Shown here: positions 16,213 to 24,376 of the stretch, piece by piece
Layout: every line of letters begins with the position of its first letter
How positions within the stretch are numbered: position 1 is the stretch's first letter
Notes under the pieces: model-generated
The model's database searches: none
What the model saw: the letters and a program-made list of their open reading frames with translations, nothing else
What the model was told of the DNA's origin: nothing
Origin: Streptomyces sp. CB01635
Lineage (GTDB): Bacteria > Actinomycetota > Actinomycetes > Streptomycetales > Streptomycetaceae
Assembly (NCBI RefSeq): GCF_002803065.1
Contig: NZ_NNBL01000033.1
Location: 19,403 to 83,402, forward strand
Length of the DNA stretch: 64,000 nucleotides
Direction: 5' to 3'
Program-made: the position numbers and the translations under genes

Positions 16213-17829
16213 TCAGCGCCGGTCGCGCGAGGAGAGCAACCGGTGGGCGTGGACGGCCAGTTCGGTCTGGAGCCGGGCCGTCGGCCGGCGTTCGAGACCG
16301 CCGGTGAGGCGGTCGATCTGGCGCAGTCGATAGCGCAGGGTGTTGTAGTGGATGTGCAGCCGCGCGGCGGTGGCCACACCGTTTCGGTCCTCGAGGAGAT
16401 AGACGCCGAGGGTCTCGACGAGGCTGCCCTCGTGCTCGGCGTCATGGGCGAGCAGCGGGCCGAGCGCGTCGTCGACGAGGGCCGTGAGCTCCGCTGCGGG
16501 AAGCTGTCCGAGGAGCCGGTACACCCCCAGGTCCGCGTAGCCGCGAACGAAGTCGGGGCCGTGCAGTTCGCGGCCGAGCGTCAGGGTCTGCGCCGCTTCC
16601 TCGTAGCTGTGGTGGTAGTCGGTGAAGTCGTCCCGGACGGTCCCGGCGGCGACAGCCACGTCCCAGCCGGGGTGCGCGGCGGTGACAGCCGCATGCAGGG
16701 CCTGACATCGGCCGGCGAGTGACGGCCCCGGTTCCATCAGCAGGACGAGTCCGCTCTGGCTGCCCCAGATGATCGCGCCGGACCCGGCCGCCGGCCTTAC
16801 GAGCGGCAACAGCCGTTCCTCCAAGGCGAGTTCGGTGTCGGTGGGACTGCCGGTGCCGGTGGAGGCGACCTCGACGAGCACGACCGCGCGGGGCAGCCGC
16901 AGATTCCAGCCCATGGCCGCGGCCCGGCGCGCGGTCTCGGCGCGGTCGCGCGGCGGCCGGGAGACCAGCTCCATCAGGAGCAGCGTGCGGTAGCGCTGCT
17001 GGCGGCTGGCCAGGGCGCGTTCCTGGGCGGCGATGGTGGCGGCGACGGTCGTGGCGTGCTCCAGCGCCATTCGCTGATGAGTGTCGAGCTCATGCGTGGA
17101 AGCAAGGGCCGCCCCGGCCCCGTGGTCCGCGGCCTCCGCGTCGTCCCGCCACAGGGCCACGGCGCCGCTCGCGCCCGTGCCCGTCTCGATGGCGCGCTCG
17201 GCGGCGGGCGGACGGTCGGGAGGCGGGGAGCCCGCGGAGGCCAGGATCCACCCGTGCTCGTCGAGCACGGCGGCCGCGCAGCCGGACAGTTCGAGCAGTA
17301 CGTTCATGAGTTCCTGGTAGGAGCCTCCGTCGAGGGCCACCGCCGTGAGCCGTTCATGGATGGCCCGCGAGCGCTCCAACTCCAGGGCCTGACGGTTCAG
17401 TACGGTGCCCAGCACCTCGGACAGGATGTCGTTGAACATGACGGCACCCGGCAACTCGACGACAGGGAAGCCGAGTTCGTCCGCCACCTCCAGCATCGCC
17501 GACGGCAACGCGGGCAGATAGGGACCCACCTTCACGGCCAGGGCGGCGAGGCCGCGCTCGGCGAGCACGGGGACCAGGTCGCTCAGGGCCTGTGCGTCGT
17601 CACGGACGGCGTAGGCGGTGGTCAGCAGCAGTTCACCGCCGCGCATCCAGCGCACGATGTCGGGGACTTCCATGATGTTGACGACGCGGATACGGCGGCC
17701 GCGGCCGCTCGCCCCGGCGACGAGTCGTGCGCCGCTGAGGCAGGGCAGTGCCAGCGCCTCGCTCACGGTCAGCCCGGGAGAGAGGCCGTGGGGGACGGTC
17801 GGGGCGGTGCCGATACCGATGCCTGTCAT
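16213..17829 (-). CDS. pucR: PucR-family transcriptional regulator
   Basis: The 538-residue regulator has an N-terminal PucR domain (about 20-140: LTVSEALALPCLSGARLVAG, MRGGELLLTTAYA, VKVGPYLPALP), a degenerate central sensor domain, and the C-terminal helix-turn-helix typical of PucR/CdaR (NGVATAARLHIHYNTLRYRLRQIDRLTG). B. subtilis PucR controls purine/allantoin catabolism. Lying between allFGH and the divergent carbamate kinase operon, it is the obvious local regulator of the island. It is 133 bp upstream of allF, on the same strand. Confidence 0.88.
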   Translation of the reverse strand: MTGIGIGTAPTVPHGLSPGLTVSEALALPCLSGARLVAGASGRGRRIRVVNIMEVPDIVRWMRGGELLLTTAYAVRDDAQALSDLVPVLAERGLAALAVKVGPYLPALPSAMLEVADELGFPVVELPGAVMFNDILSEVLGTVLNRQALELERSRAIHERLTAVALDGGSYQELMNVLLELSGCAAAVLDEHGWILASAGSPPPDRPPAAERAIETGTGASGAVALWRDDAEAADHGAGAALASTHELDTHQRMALEHATTVAATIAAQERALASRQQRYRTLLLMELVSRPPRDRAETARRAAAMGWNLRLPRAVVLVEVASTGTGSPTDTELALEERLLPLVRPAAGSGAIIWGSQSGLVLLMEPGPSLAGRCQALHAAVTAAHPGWDVAVAAGTVRDDFTDYHHSYEEAAQTLTLGRELHGPDFVRGYADLGVYRLLGQLPAAELTALVDDALGPLLAHDAEHEGSLVETLGVYLLEDRNGVATAARLHIHYNTLRYRLRQIDRLTGGLERRPTARLQTELAVHAHRLLSSRDRR

Positions 17830-17963
17830 GCACAGTCACTATGCGACAGCCGCGAGTAACCTGTAATACCCCGCGCGTAACTTCCATGTTTCCCACCACG
17901 GTTGGGGACGCCCCTTGTCAGCGGGTGTCAACGGGGGGCCGCTCATCCTGGCGTCCGGTGCCC

Positions 17964-17993
17964 ATGACCGGCTCGGCCCGCCTCTCTTACGGT
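17964..17993 (+). promoter_or_regulatory. Promoter of the carbamate kinase operon
   Basis: ATGACC (17964-17969), an 18-nt spacer and TACGGT (17988-17993) precede ATG 18001 by 7 nt. This supports a leaderless transcript beginning at the second of two in-frame start codons. Confidence 0.5.
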
Positions 17994-18000
17994 GACCCGC

Positions 18001-19032
18001 ATGACTCCCCGAGCCGTGCCGAGGACAGCGGTGGTCGCCATCGGCGGCAACGCGCTGCTGCGCGGTGGCACCCACGCCACCGTCGCCGAACAGGTCGAGG
18101 CCGCGCGCCGGCTCGCGTCCCCCGTAGTGGCGCTGGCCGACACGGGGTGGCGGGTCGTCGTCACCCATGGCAACGGCCCTCAGGTCGGATTCATCAAGCG
18201 CCGCGCAGAGCTCGCGGCGGCCCTGGCGCCCGAACTGCCCGCCGTCGGCCTCGACATGTGCGTGGCCGACTCGCAGGGCGGCCTCGGATACATCCTGGCT
18301 ACCGCGATCGCGGGCCGCCTCCGGTCGCTCGGGCGCGCCGACGACCGGGTCGCCGCCCTGATCACCCACACCGTGGTGGACGCGCACGACGAGGCGTTCA
18401 GCCACCCGACCAAACCCATCGGAGCCTTCTGTCCGGCAGCCAGGGCAAGGGAGTTGGCGGACCTTCACAACTGGACCGTGGCGGAGGAGGGCGAGCGGGG
18501 CTGGCGGCGCGTGGTCCCGTCGCCCCGGCCGCGCCGGGTCCTGGAGACGGAGGCCGTACGGGCGCTGTCCTCGGCCGGATTCACGGTGATCGCGGCCGGC
18601 GGCGGCGGCATCCCCCTCGTAGAGACCGACGACGGCGGCTACCGGGGCGTCGAAGCCGTCATCGACAAGGACCTGACCTCGGCGCATCTCGCTGCGGAAC
18701 TCGGCGCGGAGCTGCTGGTCATCACCACCGGAGTGGAACGCGTCGCCGTCGACTACGGCCGGCCCACGCAGCGCTACCTCGACCGGCTCACCCACGACGA
18801 GGCCGAACGGCTCCTGGCGCAGGGCCAGTTCCCGCCGGGCAGCATGGGCCCCAAGATCCGCGCCGCCCTCGACTTCCTGCGCGGCGCCCCCGGCCGTCAG
18901 GTGCTCATCACCTCACCGCGGCAGCTCGGCGCCGCCCTCGACGGGCGCGGCGGCACCCGGCTCGACAGCGAACCGGCGCGGACCACCGAAGAACCCCTCA
19001 ACGGCACCGTCACGGCAGGGAGGCCGCAGTGA
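18001..19032 (+). CDS. arcC: Carbamate kinase
   Basis: The 343-residue amino-acid-kinase fold enzyme makes ATP and carbamate from carbamoyl phosphate and ADP; carbamate then falls apart to ammonia and CO2. Family motifs are all present: VVAIGGNALLRG, VVTHGNGPQVGF, DSQGGLGYILA, AAGGGGIPLV, AVIDKDLTSAHLA and FPPGSMGPKI. An alternative GTG start lies at 17992, but ATG 18001 fits the promoter spacing. In E. coli the equivalent gene (ybcF/allK) sits with allFGH. The stop overlaps the GTG of the acetamidase gene, coupling the two products. Confidence 0.93.
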   Translation: MTPRAVPRTAVVAIGGNALLRGGTHATVAEQVEAARRLASPVVALADTGWRVVVTHGNGPQVGFIKRRAELAAALAPELPAVGLDMCVADSQGGLGYILATAIAGRLRSLGRADDRVAALITHTVVDAHDEAFSHPTKPIGAFCPAARARELADLHNWTVAEEGERGWRRVVPSPRPRRVLETEAVRALSSAGFTVIAAGGGGIPLVETDDGGYRGVEAVIDKDLTSAHLAAELGAELLVITTGVERVAVDYGRPTQRYLDRLTHDEAERLLAQGQFPPGSMGPKIRAALDFLRGAPGRQVLITSPRQLGAALDGRGGTRLDSEPARTTEEPLNGTVTAGRPQ

Positions 19033-20096
19033 TACTCGAAGCGGGACAGGGCCCGATCGACGGCACGCACTATCTGCGGGCCACACCGGAGACCGCCGGC
19101 TGGGGGCGGCTGCCCTGCCGGACCACCGCGCCGGCGCTCACGATCGACTCCGGTGACAGCGTCACCTTCGACACCGTCTCGCACGAGGGCATCCTGGAGG
19201 ACCAGGGGCGCGATCCGGCCGCCTTCTTCGGGCGGTACGGCATCGCCGCGACCGAAGTGCTGTCCGACGCCCGCCTGTTGGCCAAGTCCCCGCCGCCACG
19301 GGACCCGGAGGGGGACGGGCCTCACGTCGTCAGTGCGCCCGTCCACATCAGGGGCGCCGAGCCGGGCGACCTCCTCAAGGCCGAAGTGCTGTCCCTGCAC
19401 CGGCGCGCCGACTACGGCGTCATCTCCAGCCGTCACGGCCGTGGCGCCCTGCCCGATGAATTCTCCTGCACAGGGCCGGAGTTCACCTTCTGCGCGGTGG
19501 AGCGTGCGGACGGCCGGGACGTCGGCGTGATCCGCTACGGCAACGGCCGGGCGGCGGCCCGGTTCCCGCTGCGGCCCTTCATGGGCATCATGGGCGTGGC
19601 CACCGACACGGACGGGCCGGAGCACTCCGTGCCGCCAGGACGGCACGGTGGCAACCTCGACATCAAGGACCTCGCGACGCACTCCACGCTCTATCTGCCC
19701 GTACAGACGGCCGGCGCGGGCTTCTACACCGGAGATCCGCACTACGCCCAGGGCAACGGCGAAGTCGCCCTCACCGCCCTGGAGGCGCCGCTGCGCGCCA
19801 CGTTCCGGCTCACCCTCCTCAAGGGCGCACGGGCCCGCGCGGCCGCCGCGGCCCTCACGCATCCCTTCGGCGAGACCGACCGGCACTGGATCCCCGTGGG
19901 GCTGCACGAGGACCTCGACGAGGCGATGCGGGAAGCGGTCCGCGCCGCAGTCCGCTTCCTCACGGACCGCTTCGGCATGGACGGGCCGACCGCGTACGCC
20001 TACCTGAGCGCGGCGGCGGACTTCGAGATCTCGCAGGTCGTCGACCAGGTCCAGGGAGTGCACTGCCTCATCCGCAAGGCGGACTTCCCCGACTGA
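19029..20096 (+). CDS. Acetamidase/formamidase family amidohydrolase
   Basis: The 355-residue protein belongs to the FmdA_AmdA family. It has TIDSGDSVTFDTVSHEG near the N-terminus, the central PLRPFMGIMGVA and HGGNLDIKDLATHSTLYLPVQTAGAGFYTGDPHYAQGNGEV split across the active-site region, and ends with a helix-rich tail including FEISQVVDQVQGVHC. Relatives hydrolyse short aliphatic amides to acid and ammonia. GTG 19029 overlaps the carbamate kinase stop (GTGA), so the two are made together. In this context it may cleave the amide left after carbamoyl transfer (oxamate in the E. coli pathway); that is inference. Confidence 0.88.
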   Translation: MILEAGQGPIDGTHYLRATPETAGWGRLPCRTTAPALTIDSGDSVTFDTVSHEGILEDQGRDPAAFFGRYGIAATEVLSDARLLAKSPPPRDPEGDGPHVVSAPVHIRGAEPGDLLKAEVLSLHRRADYGVISSRHGRGALPDEFSCTGPEFTFCAVERADGRDVGVIRYGNGRAAARFPLRPFMGIMGVATDTDGPEHSVPPGRHGGNLDIKDLATHSTLYLPVQTAGAGFYTGDPHYAQGNGEVALTALEAPLRATFRLTLLKGARARAAAAALTHPFGETDRHWIPVGLHEDLDEAMREAVRAAVRFLTDRFGMDGPTAYAYLSAAADFEISQVVDQVQGVHCLIRKADFPD

Positions 20097-20184
20097 TCCA
20101 GTTCCATCCAGTCCGATCGCGCCTGCCGCGTATGCCATTCACCCCCCGCATCCGCCCCCGCCCATCCATCCACCGGGAGCCCGT

Positions 20185-21435
20185 ATGCCTCAACTGATAC
20201 TGCGTCAAGCGCGCGTCGAGGACGCCCGGTCGCCCTGCGACGTGGTGATCGACGGCGGCCGGGTGCGAGCCGTCGGTGACGCCTCGGGCCAGGACGCCGA
20301 CGAGGTGATCGACTGCGCGGGCCGGGTCGTCCTGCCCGGCTTCGTCGAACCGCATCTGCATCTCGACAAGGCCCTCCTGGACGGCGTACGAAGCAGTCCC
20401 GACGGAACCCTCGCCGGAGCGATCGCGGTGACCGGCGAACTGAAGAGCGCGTTCACGCACGAGGACGTCCTGGCTCGTGCGCGGCGCGTCCTCGAGGCGG
20501 CGGTCCTCAACGGCACGACGGCGATCCGCGCCCATCCGGACGTCGACCCGATCGCGGGGCTGCTCGGCGTCGAGGTCCTGCTCCAACTCCGTGAGGAGTA
20601 CGCGGATGTGGTGGACCTCCAGATCGTGGCGTTCCCCCAGGAGGGCGTCCTGCGCGCACCCGGCACCGAGAAGCTGCTGATCGCGGCGCTGGCGGCGGGC
20701 GCCGACGTGGTGGGCGGCTGCACGTACAACGAGGCCACCCTGGACGACTGCCACCGTCACGTCGAGCTCGTACTCGACCTCGCCGCACAGCACGGAATTC
20801 CGGCCGATCTGCACGCCGACTTCGCCGACGACGCGTCCGACCCCCGGTACGCGCTCGCCGAGTTCATCGCCGGTGAGACCGTGCGCCGGGGCCTGGGGGG
20901 CCGGGTGACGCTCGGCCATATGACCTCGCTCGGCGGCCGGGAGCCGGCGGACCGGGCGCGGGCGATGGCGGCACTCGCCGGCGCGGGCGTCGCCGTCGTG
21001 CCGCTCCCGGCGACCGACCTGCACCTCGGGGGGCGGCGCGACACCCGGTCGGTCCGGCGGGGGATCGCTCCGGTCCGGGAGCTGTGGGACCACGGCGTGC
21101 TCGCCGCCTGCTCCTCCAACAACATCCGCAACGCCTTCACCCCGTTCGGGCGCGCGGACCCCCTGGACACGGCACTCCTGCTGGCGCAGACCGGCCATCT
21201 GTCCGGACCCGTCGACCTTCATCGGGTCCTTCGCATGGTGACGCACGACGCGGCCCGCGTCATCGGGGTCGCCGACGACTACGGCGTACGGCCCGGCGCC
21301 CGCGCCGACCTGGTGGTCCTCGACACGCAGGTCTACGACGACATCGTCCTGGACCGGCCCGAACGCGCCCATGTCGTCAAGGCGGGAAAGGTGGTGGCCC
21401 GCACGACCAGGACCAGCGAACTCCTCCTCCACTGA
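20185..21435 (+). CDS. Cytosine-deaminase-like amidohydrolase with altered active site
   Basis: The 416-residue amidohydrolase aligns by motif with CodA: EPHLHLDK (His57, His59), DLHADFADD (His210), LGHMTSLGG (His245) and a C-terminal beta-sandwich with DLVVLDT. Two key CodA residues are replaced: the catalytic Glu (HCDE in CodA) is Phe213, and the metal Asp (GHDD) is Asn312-Asn313 in CSSNNIRNAFTPFG. This points to a subfamily with different chemistry, perhaps ring opening or amide hydrolysis rather than deamination. It follows the acetamidase by 88 bp with a GGGAG ribosome site and is part of the same catabolic operon. Confidence 0.8.
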   Translation: MPQLILRQARVEDARSPCDVVIDGGRVRAVGDASGQDADEVIDCAGRVVLPGFVEPHLHLDKALLDGVRSSPDGTLAGAIAVTGELKSAFTHEDVLARARRVLEAAVLNGTTAIRAHPDVDPIAGLLGVEVLLQLREEYADVVDLQIVAFPQEGVLRAPGTEKLLIAALAAGADVVGGCTYNEATLDDCHRHVELVLDLAAQHGIPADLHADFADDASDPRYALAEFIAGETVRRGLGGRVTLGHMTSLGGREPADRARAMAALAGAGVAVVPLPATDLHLGGRRDTRSVRRGIAPVRELWDHGVLAACSSNNIRNAFTPFGRADPLDTALLLAQTGHLSGPVDLHRVLRMVTHDAARVIGVADDYGVRPGARADLVVLDTQVYDDIVLDRPERAHVVKAGKVVARTTRTSELLLH

Positions 21436-21511
21436 GCCTCCGCTTCCCTCCCTCGCACCCGCCCCCGCACGGCACCGCGCTCTGCCATCCGACTCCAGCA
21501 GAGGAATCCCC

Positions 21512-22102
21512 ATGCGCGAACGCCTCTCTCACGAAATCGTTGCCTCCGTACTCGCCGGTCTCACGGCGTTCATCGGAGGGACCGCGCTCCATCTCCCGCC
21601 CTGGGCGATCTTCATCTCGTGGGCGGCCGTCTTCGCACTCGGAGGGCCGAGCTGGGCGAACGCACGCAGGCTGTGGTGCACGATGCCCGCCGGCTCCGCC
21701 TTCGCCCTGGTCATCGTGCTGATCGACCAGCACGTGGGCACGGCGTTCGGCGACAGCCAGTTCGCCCGGAACACGGTGCTGGCCCTGGTGATCATGGTCG
21801 TCAACACCGTCCTGATGTACACGGGCCGCATCAAGGTGTTCTCGCTGATTCCCGGCATGTTCCTCGGCTTCGCCAGCTACTTCGCCACGTTCTTCGGCGG
21901 CTTCGGGTACAAGCCGGGCAACATATGGGCGGCTTGGGTCTGCGTGGTCGCGATGAACGCGCTCGGGCCGGTCTTCGCCTATCTGTCCAACCGGCTCATG
22001 TACCCGATCCTCTCGCCGGTGCCGACGTCGGTCGTGGCCTCCGCGGGCCCTGTGCACCACGACGGCCGCACACCGCCGGCGGAAACCGCACCGGCCGAGT
22101 GA
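21512..22102 (+). CDS. DUF1097 membrane protein, candidate transporter of the island
   Basis: The 196-residue protein has five or six hydrophobic helices (LAGLTAFIGGTALHLPPWAIFISWAAVFAL at the start, FALVIVLI, VLALVIMVVNTVLMY, FASYFATFFGG, AAWVCVVAMNALGPVFAYLS) and a polar C-terminal tail. This is the DUF1097 family (E. coli YcdZ type), of no proven function. It is the last gene of the carbamate kinase operon and is convergent with the next gene with only 9 bp between. The position suggests uptake or facilitated passage of the substrate or of a product. Confidence 0.8.
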   Translation: MRERLSHEIVASVLAGLTAFIGGTALHLPPWAIFISWAAVFALGGPSWANARRLWCTMPAGSAFALVIVLIDQHVGTAFGDSQFARNTVLALVIMVVNTVLMYTGRIKVFSLIPGMFLGFASYFATFFGGFGYKPGNIWAAWVCVVAMNALGPVFAYLSNRLMYPILSPVPTSVVASAGPVHHDGRTPPAETAPAE

Positions 22103-22111
22103 GGCCGTCCG

Positions 22112-23032
22112 TCACTGCCCGGGCAGCCGCTCCACCGCGAACGCCCTGCCCGGGTTGTCGACGAGGATCCGGTCCACCAACTCCTTACCCAGGGCCAGTT
22201 CGAGCCGTGGGCGGACGCGGCGCAGGAGGTACGGCATCCCGGGCCCGCCGCTCACCGAACGCGCCCCGGCGGTCGTCGTGTCGCCGCCGAGCAGGAGCCG
22301 CTCGCCGAACCCCGCTTCGGCGAGCGCCGCCATCGCGTCCGGCATCCGCCAGTCCGTCGCGTGGTTGGCGCGCGACGGCCCGTCGAAGGCGAGATACGCG
22401 CCGGACTCGGCGGCCTGGCGGTGCACGGCGAAGTCGGGGGAGCGGTTGAGGTGCCCGAGCACGACCCGCTCCGGCGCCACCCCCAACTCCCCGCACAGAA
22501 GGTCGAGTACGTCCAGTACGCCCGTACCCAGTTCGTGGTGGACGGCGATCGGCGCGCCCGTCGCGTGATGGGCCTCGGCTGCGGCCCGCATCGTCCACAC
22601 CGCGTGCGCGTCGAGGGCGTGGAAGCCGCCCGCGACCTTGATGAGCCCGGCACGCACACCGCTGTCGCCGATCCCGTCCGTGAGTTCCCGCACGAACACG
22701 TCGGCGAGGACGGGGCGCAGCCGGTCGAGCAACTCCGGCGTGTAGTGGGCGGCTTGATGAAGTCCCGTCGCGGCCACGATGCGTACACCCGTCGTGGTCG
22801 ACAGCTCGGGCAGCAGCTCGGCCCGGCGCCCCAGACCGTGCGGCGTCCACTGGACGACCGCGCCGCCGCCCGCCTCCCGGTAGGCGCGCAGTTCCGCCTC
22901 GGCGGCTGCCGCGTCGTCGAGTTCCTGGCCGGGGAGCAGCGGGCTGCGGAAGAAGAGGTGGTCGTGCGCGTCGCACACACCGAGTTCCTCCGGCGCCACG
23001 TCCCCGAGCACGGTCCGTACGGTCGCGGTCAC
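22112..23032 (-). CDS. Phosphotriesterase-family metal hydrolase (lactonase-like)
   Basis: The 306-residue TIM-barrel protein has the full ligand set of the PTE/PHP family: VCDAHDHLFF (His-x-His), GLIKVAGGF (the lysine that is carbamylated in family members), AVHHELGTG, LGHLNRS and LLLGGDTTT (metal Asp). PTE-like lactonases and the aryldialkylphosphatase-related proteins share this set; the native substrate is unknown and could be a lactone, ester or phosphotriester. The GTG start overlaps the stop of the DUF4865 gene (a second GTG at 23035 is possible). It is transcribed with the DUF4865 and TetR genes. Confidence 0.82.
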   Translation of the reverse strand: MTATVRTVLGDVAPEELGVCDAHDHLFFRSPLLPGQELDDAAAAEAELRAYREAGGGAVVQWTPHGLGRRAELLPELSTTTGVRIVAATGLHQAAHYTPELLDRLRPVLADVFVRELTDGIGDSGVRAGLIKVAGGFHALDAHAVWTMRAAAEAHHATGAPIAVHHELGTGVLDVLDLLCGELGVAPERVVLGHLNRSPDFAVHRQAAESGAYLAFDGPSRANHATDWRMPDAMAALAEAGFGERLLLGGDTTTAGARSVSGGPGMPYLLRRVRPRLELALGKELVDRILVDNPGRAFAVERLPGQ

Positions 23033-23604
23033 CACTGCCTCCCCCGGGGAAGCCGGTCGCGCTCGGGGGCGCTCAGGTGCAGCACCTCGTAGAGGTCGCC
23101 CGGCGTGTCCGGCGACGCGTGGTCCCAGAGGGAGAAGGTGAGCAGCTCCCAGCGGCGCGGGTCGACGGCGACTGCCGCGCACACCGCCCCGTCCTGCCCG
23201 GCGACGCGGGCCGCGTCGCGCACGGCGGCGTCCGTCACTTCGGCGAGCGGCGCCTGCCCGGTGAGGGGGGTGCGGCGGCGCACCGCGCTCCTCGGGGTGG
23301 CGTGCGAGGCCGGGCACTCCTCGTATGCGAGTCCGGCCCAGTGCTGCACCTCGGGCCGGCCGAAGTCGTCCACGATGCCCTGGAAACCTGGCCCCCACAG
23401 GAACGAGTTCATGCCCTGAGGGGTGTTCCACAGGTAGCACGGCGCGTACTGGTTCACGGGTGACCCGGCGACGCCGCGCTCCCGCATCAGATAGGCCTTG
23501 AGCCCGAGTCCGGGGAAGTCGTCCAGGAGATGCCCCCTGGTCTCCACCCGCTTGCGGATGATGGCCATGTCGTAGTCGGCGGGCAGCGTGATCTCGTACT
23601 GCAT
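23029..23604 (-). CDS. DUF4865 family protein
   Basis: The 191-residue protein begins MQYEITLPADYDMAIIRKRV and contains APCYLWNTPQGMNSFLWGPGFQGIVDDFGRP split by short loops, the pattern of DUF4865 (DUF4865 proteins resemble monooxygenase/ferredoxin-like alpha+beta domains). No catalytic residue can be assigned. The start at ATG 23604 could shift to GTG 23613. It lies between a TetR regulator upstream (28 bp) and the PTE-like hydrolase with which it overlaps, so the three probably form one operon controlled by the TetR protein. Confidence 0.75.
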   Translation of the reverse strand: MQYEITLPADYDMAIIRKRVETRGHLLDDFPGLGLKAYLMRERGVAGSPVNQYAPCYLWNTPQGMNSFLWGPGFQGIVDDFGRPEVQHWAGLAYEECPASHATPRSAVRRRTPLTGQAPLAEVTDAAVRDAARVAGQDGAVCAAVAVDPRRWELLTFSLWDHASPDTPGDLYEVLHLSAPERDRLPRGRQW

Positions 23605-23632
23605 CGCGTGCACGGTCGTGTCACTCCTCGGC

Positions 23633-24193
23633 TCAGGCGGCGGGTACGAGCAGCGAGAGCAGTCCGCGCACCCCCGCGTCGAAAGCGGCGGGCGAGCCGG
23701 ACGCGCGGGCCAGCACATAGCCGCCCTGCACCGTCGCGACGATCGTCGCCGCGATCTCCTCGGCATCCAGCGAAGGCGCGAACTCGCCCTGTTCCTTGCC
23801 CTCTTCGACGATCCCGGCGAGCTGCTCCCGCAGCCAGTCGATCGTCTCGTCGACCGGAGCGCGCAGCGCGTCGCTCGCGATCACATCCGGGTCCATCGTG
23901 AGCCGGCCGATCGGGCAGCCGCGCAGCACATCGCGCTCGCGCCGCAGATACGCCTCGATACGGGCGTACGCGGAGCCGGCGCCGTCGAACGACTTCGCGG
24001 CCGTGGCCCGCATCTCCTGCGCCGTCCGCTCGATCGCGGCGAGCGCGAGGTCCTGCTTCCCCCCGAAGTGGTGGTACATGCTGCCCTGCCCCGCGTCGGC
24101 GCGCTGCTGGATCGCCTTGGGGCTCGTGCCCACGTACCCCCGCTCCCACAGGAGCTCACGAGTGGACTCGATCAACCGCTCCGAAGTGCTCAT
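23633..24193 (-). CDS. TetR-family transcriptional regulator
   Basis: The 186-residue protein has the TetR helix-turn-helix at residues about 5-50 (RLIESTRELLWERGYVGTSPKAI then GQGSMYHHFGGKQDLALAAI) and a TetR_C-like ligand domain with CPIGRLTMDPDV, as in the YxaF/LmrA subgroup. ATG 24193 lies 6 nt after TACAGT, which is itself inside a palindromic operator, so the gene is probably leaderless and autorepressed. Likely targets are itself and the co-directional DUF4865 and PTE-like genes. Confidence 0.9.
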   Translation of the reverse strand: MSTSERLIESTRELLWERGYVGTSPKAIQQRADAGQGSMYHHFGGKQDLALAAIERTAQEMRATAAKSFDGAGSAYARIEAYLRRERDVLRGCPIGRLTMDPDVIASDALRAPVDETIDWLREQLAGIVEEGKEQGEFAPSLDAEEIAATIVATVQGGYVLARASGSPAAFDAGVRGLLSLLVPAA

Positions 24194-24200
24194 AAAGCCA

Positions 24201-24222
24201 CTGTACATACTAGTAGGTACAG
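24201..24222. promoter_or_regulatory. TetR operator overlapping its -10 box
   Basis: A 22-bp near-perfect palindrome starts CTGTACATAC and ends GTACAG, centred on CTAG, with one mismatched pair. Its left arm overlaps the -10 candidate ACTGTA (24200-24205, TACAGT on the minus strand) of the TetR gene. Confidence 0.75.
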
Positions 24223-24376
24223 AAGTCGAGAGCGAGGAGAGTAGGCGGAAGCAGGCCCAGTACTCCCGTGGTGGTACGCGCGCTGCCGCTGGCTGTACGA
24301 CGACTTCGACCCCCTTTCGGAGCGAGTCTCGAGTCATCGAGAAGACGTGAGCACACGTTCCGAGGAGATGACTCTC

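Noticed and set aside
12173..24193. Canonical allantoin utilisation cluster
   Set aside because: No allantoinase, allantoicase, ureidoglycolate enzyme or allantoin permease could be found, so only the carbamoyltransferase, kinase and amidase part is claimed.
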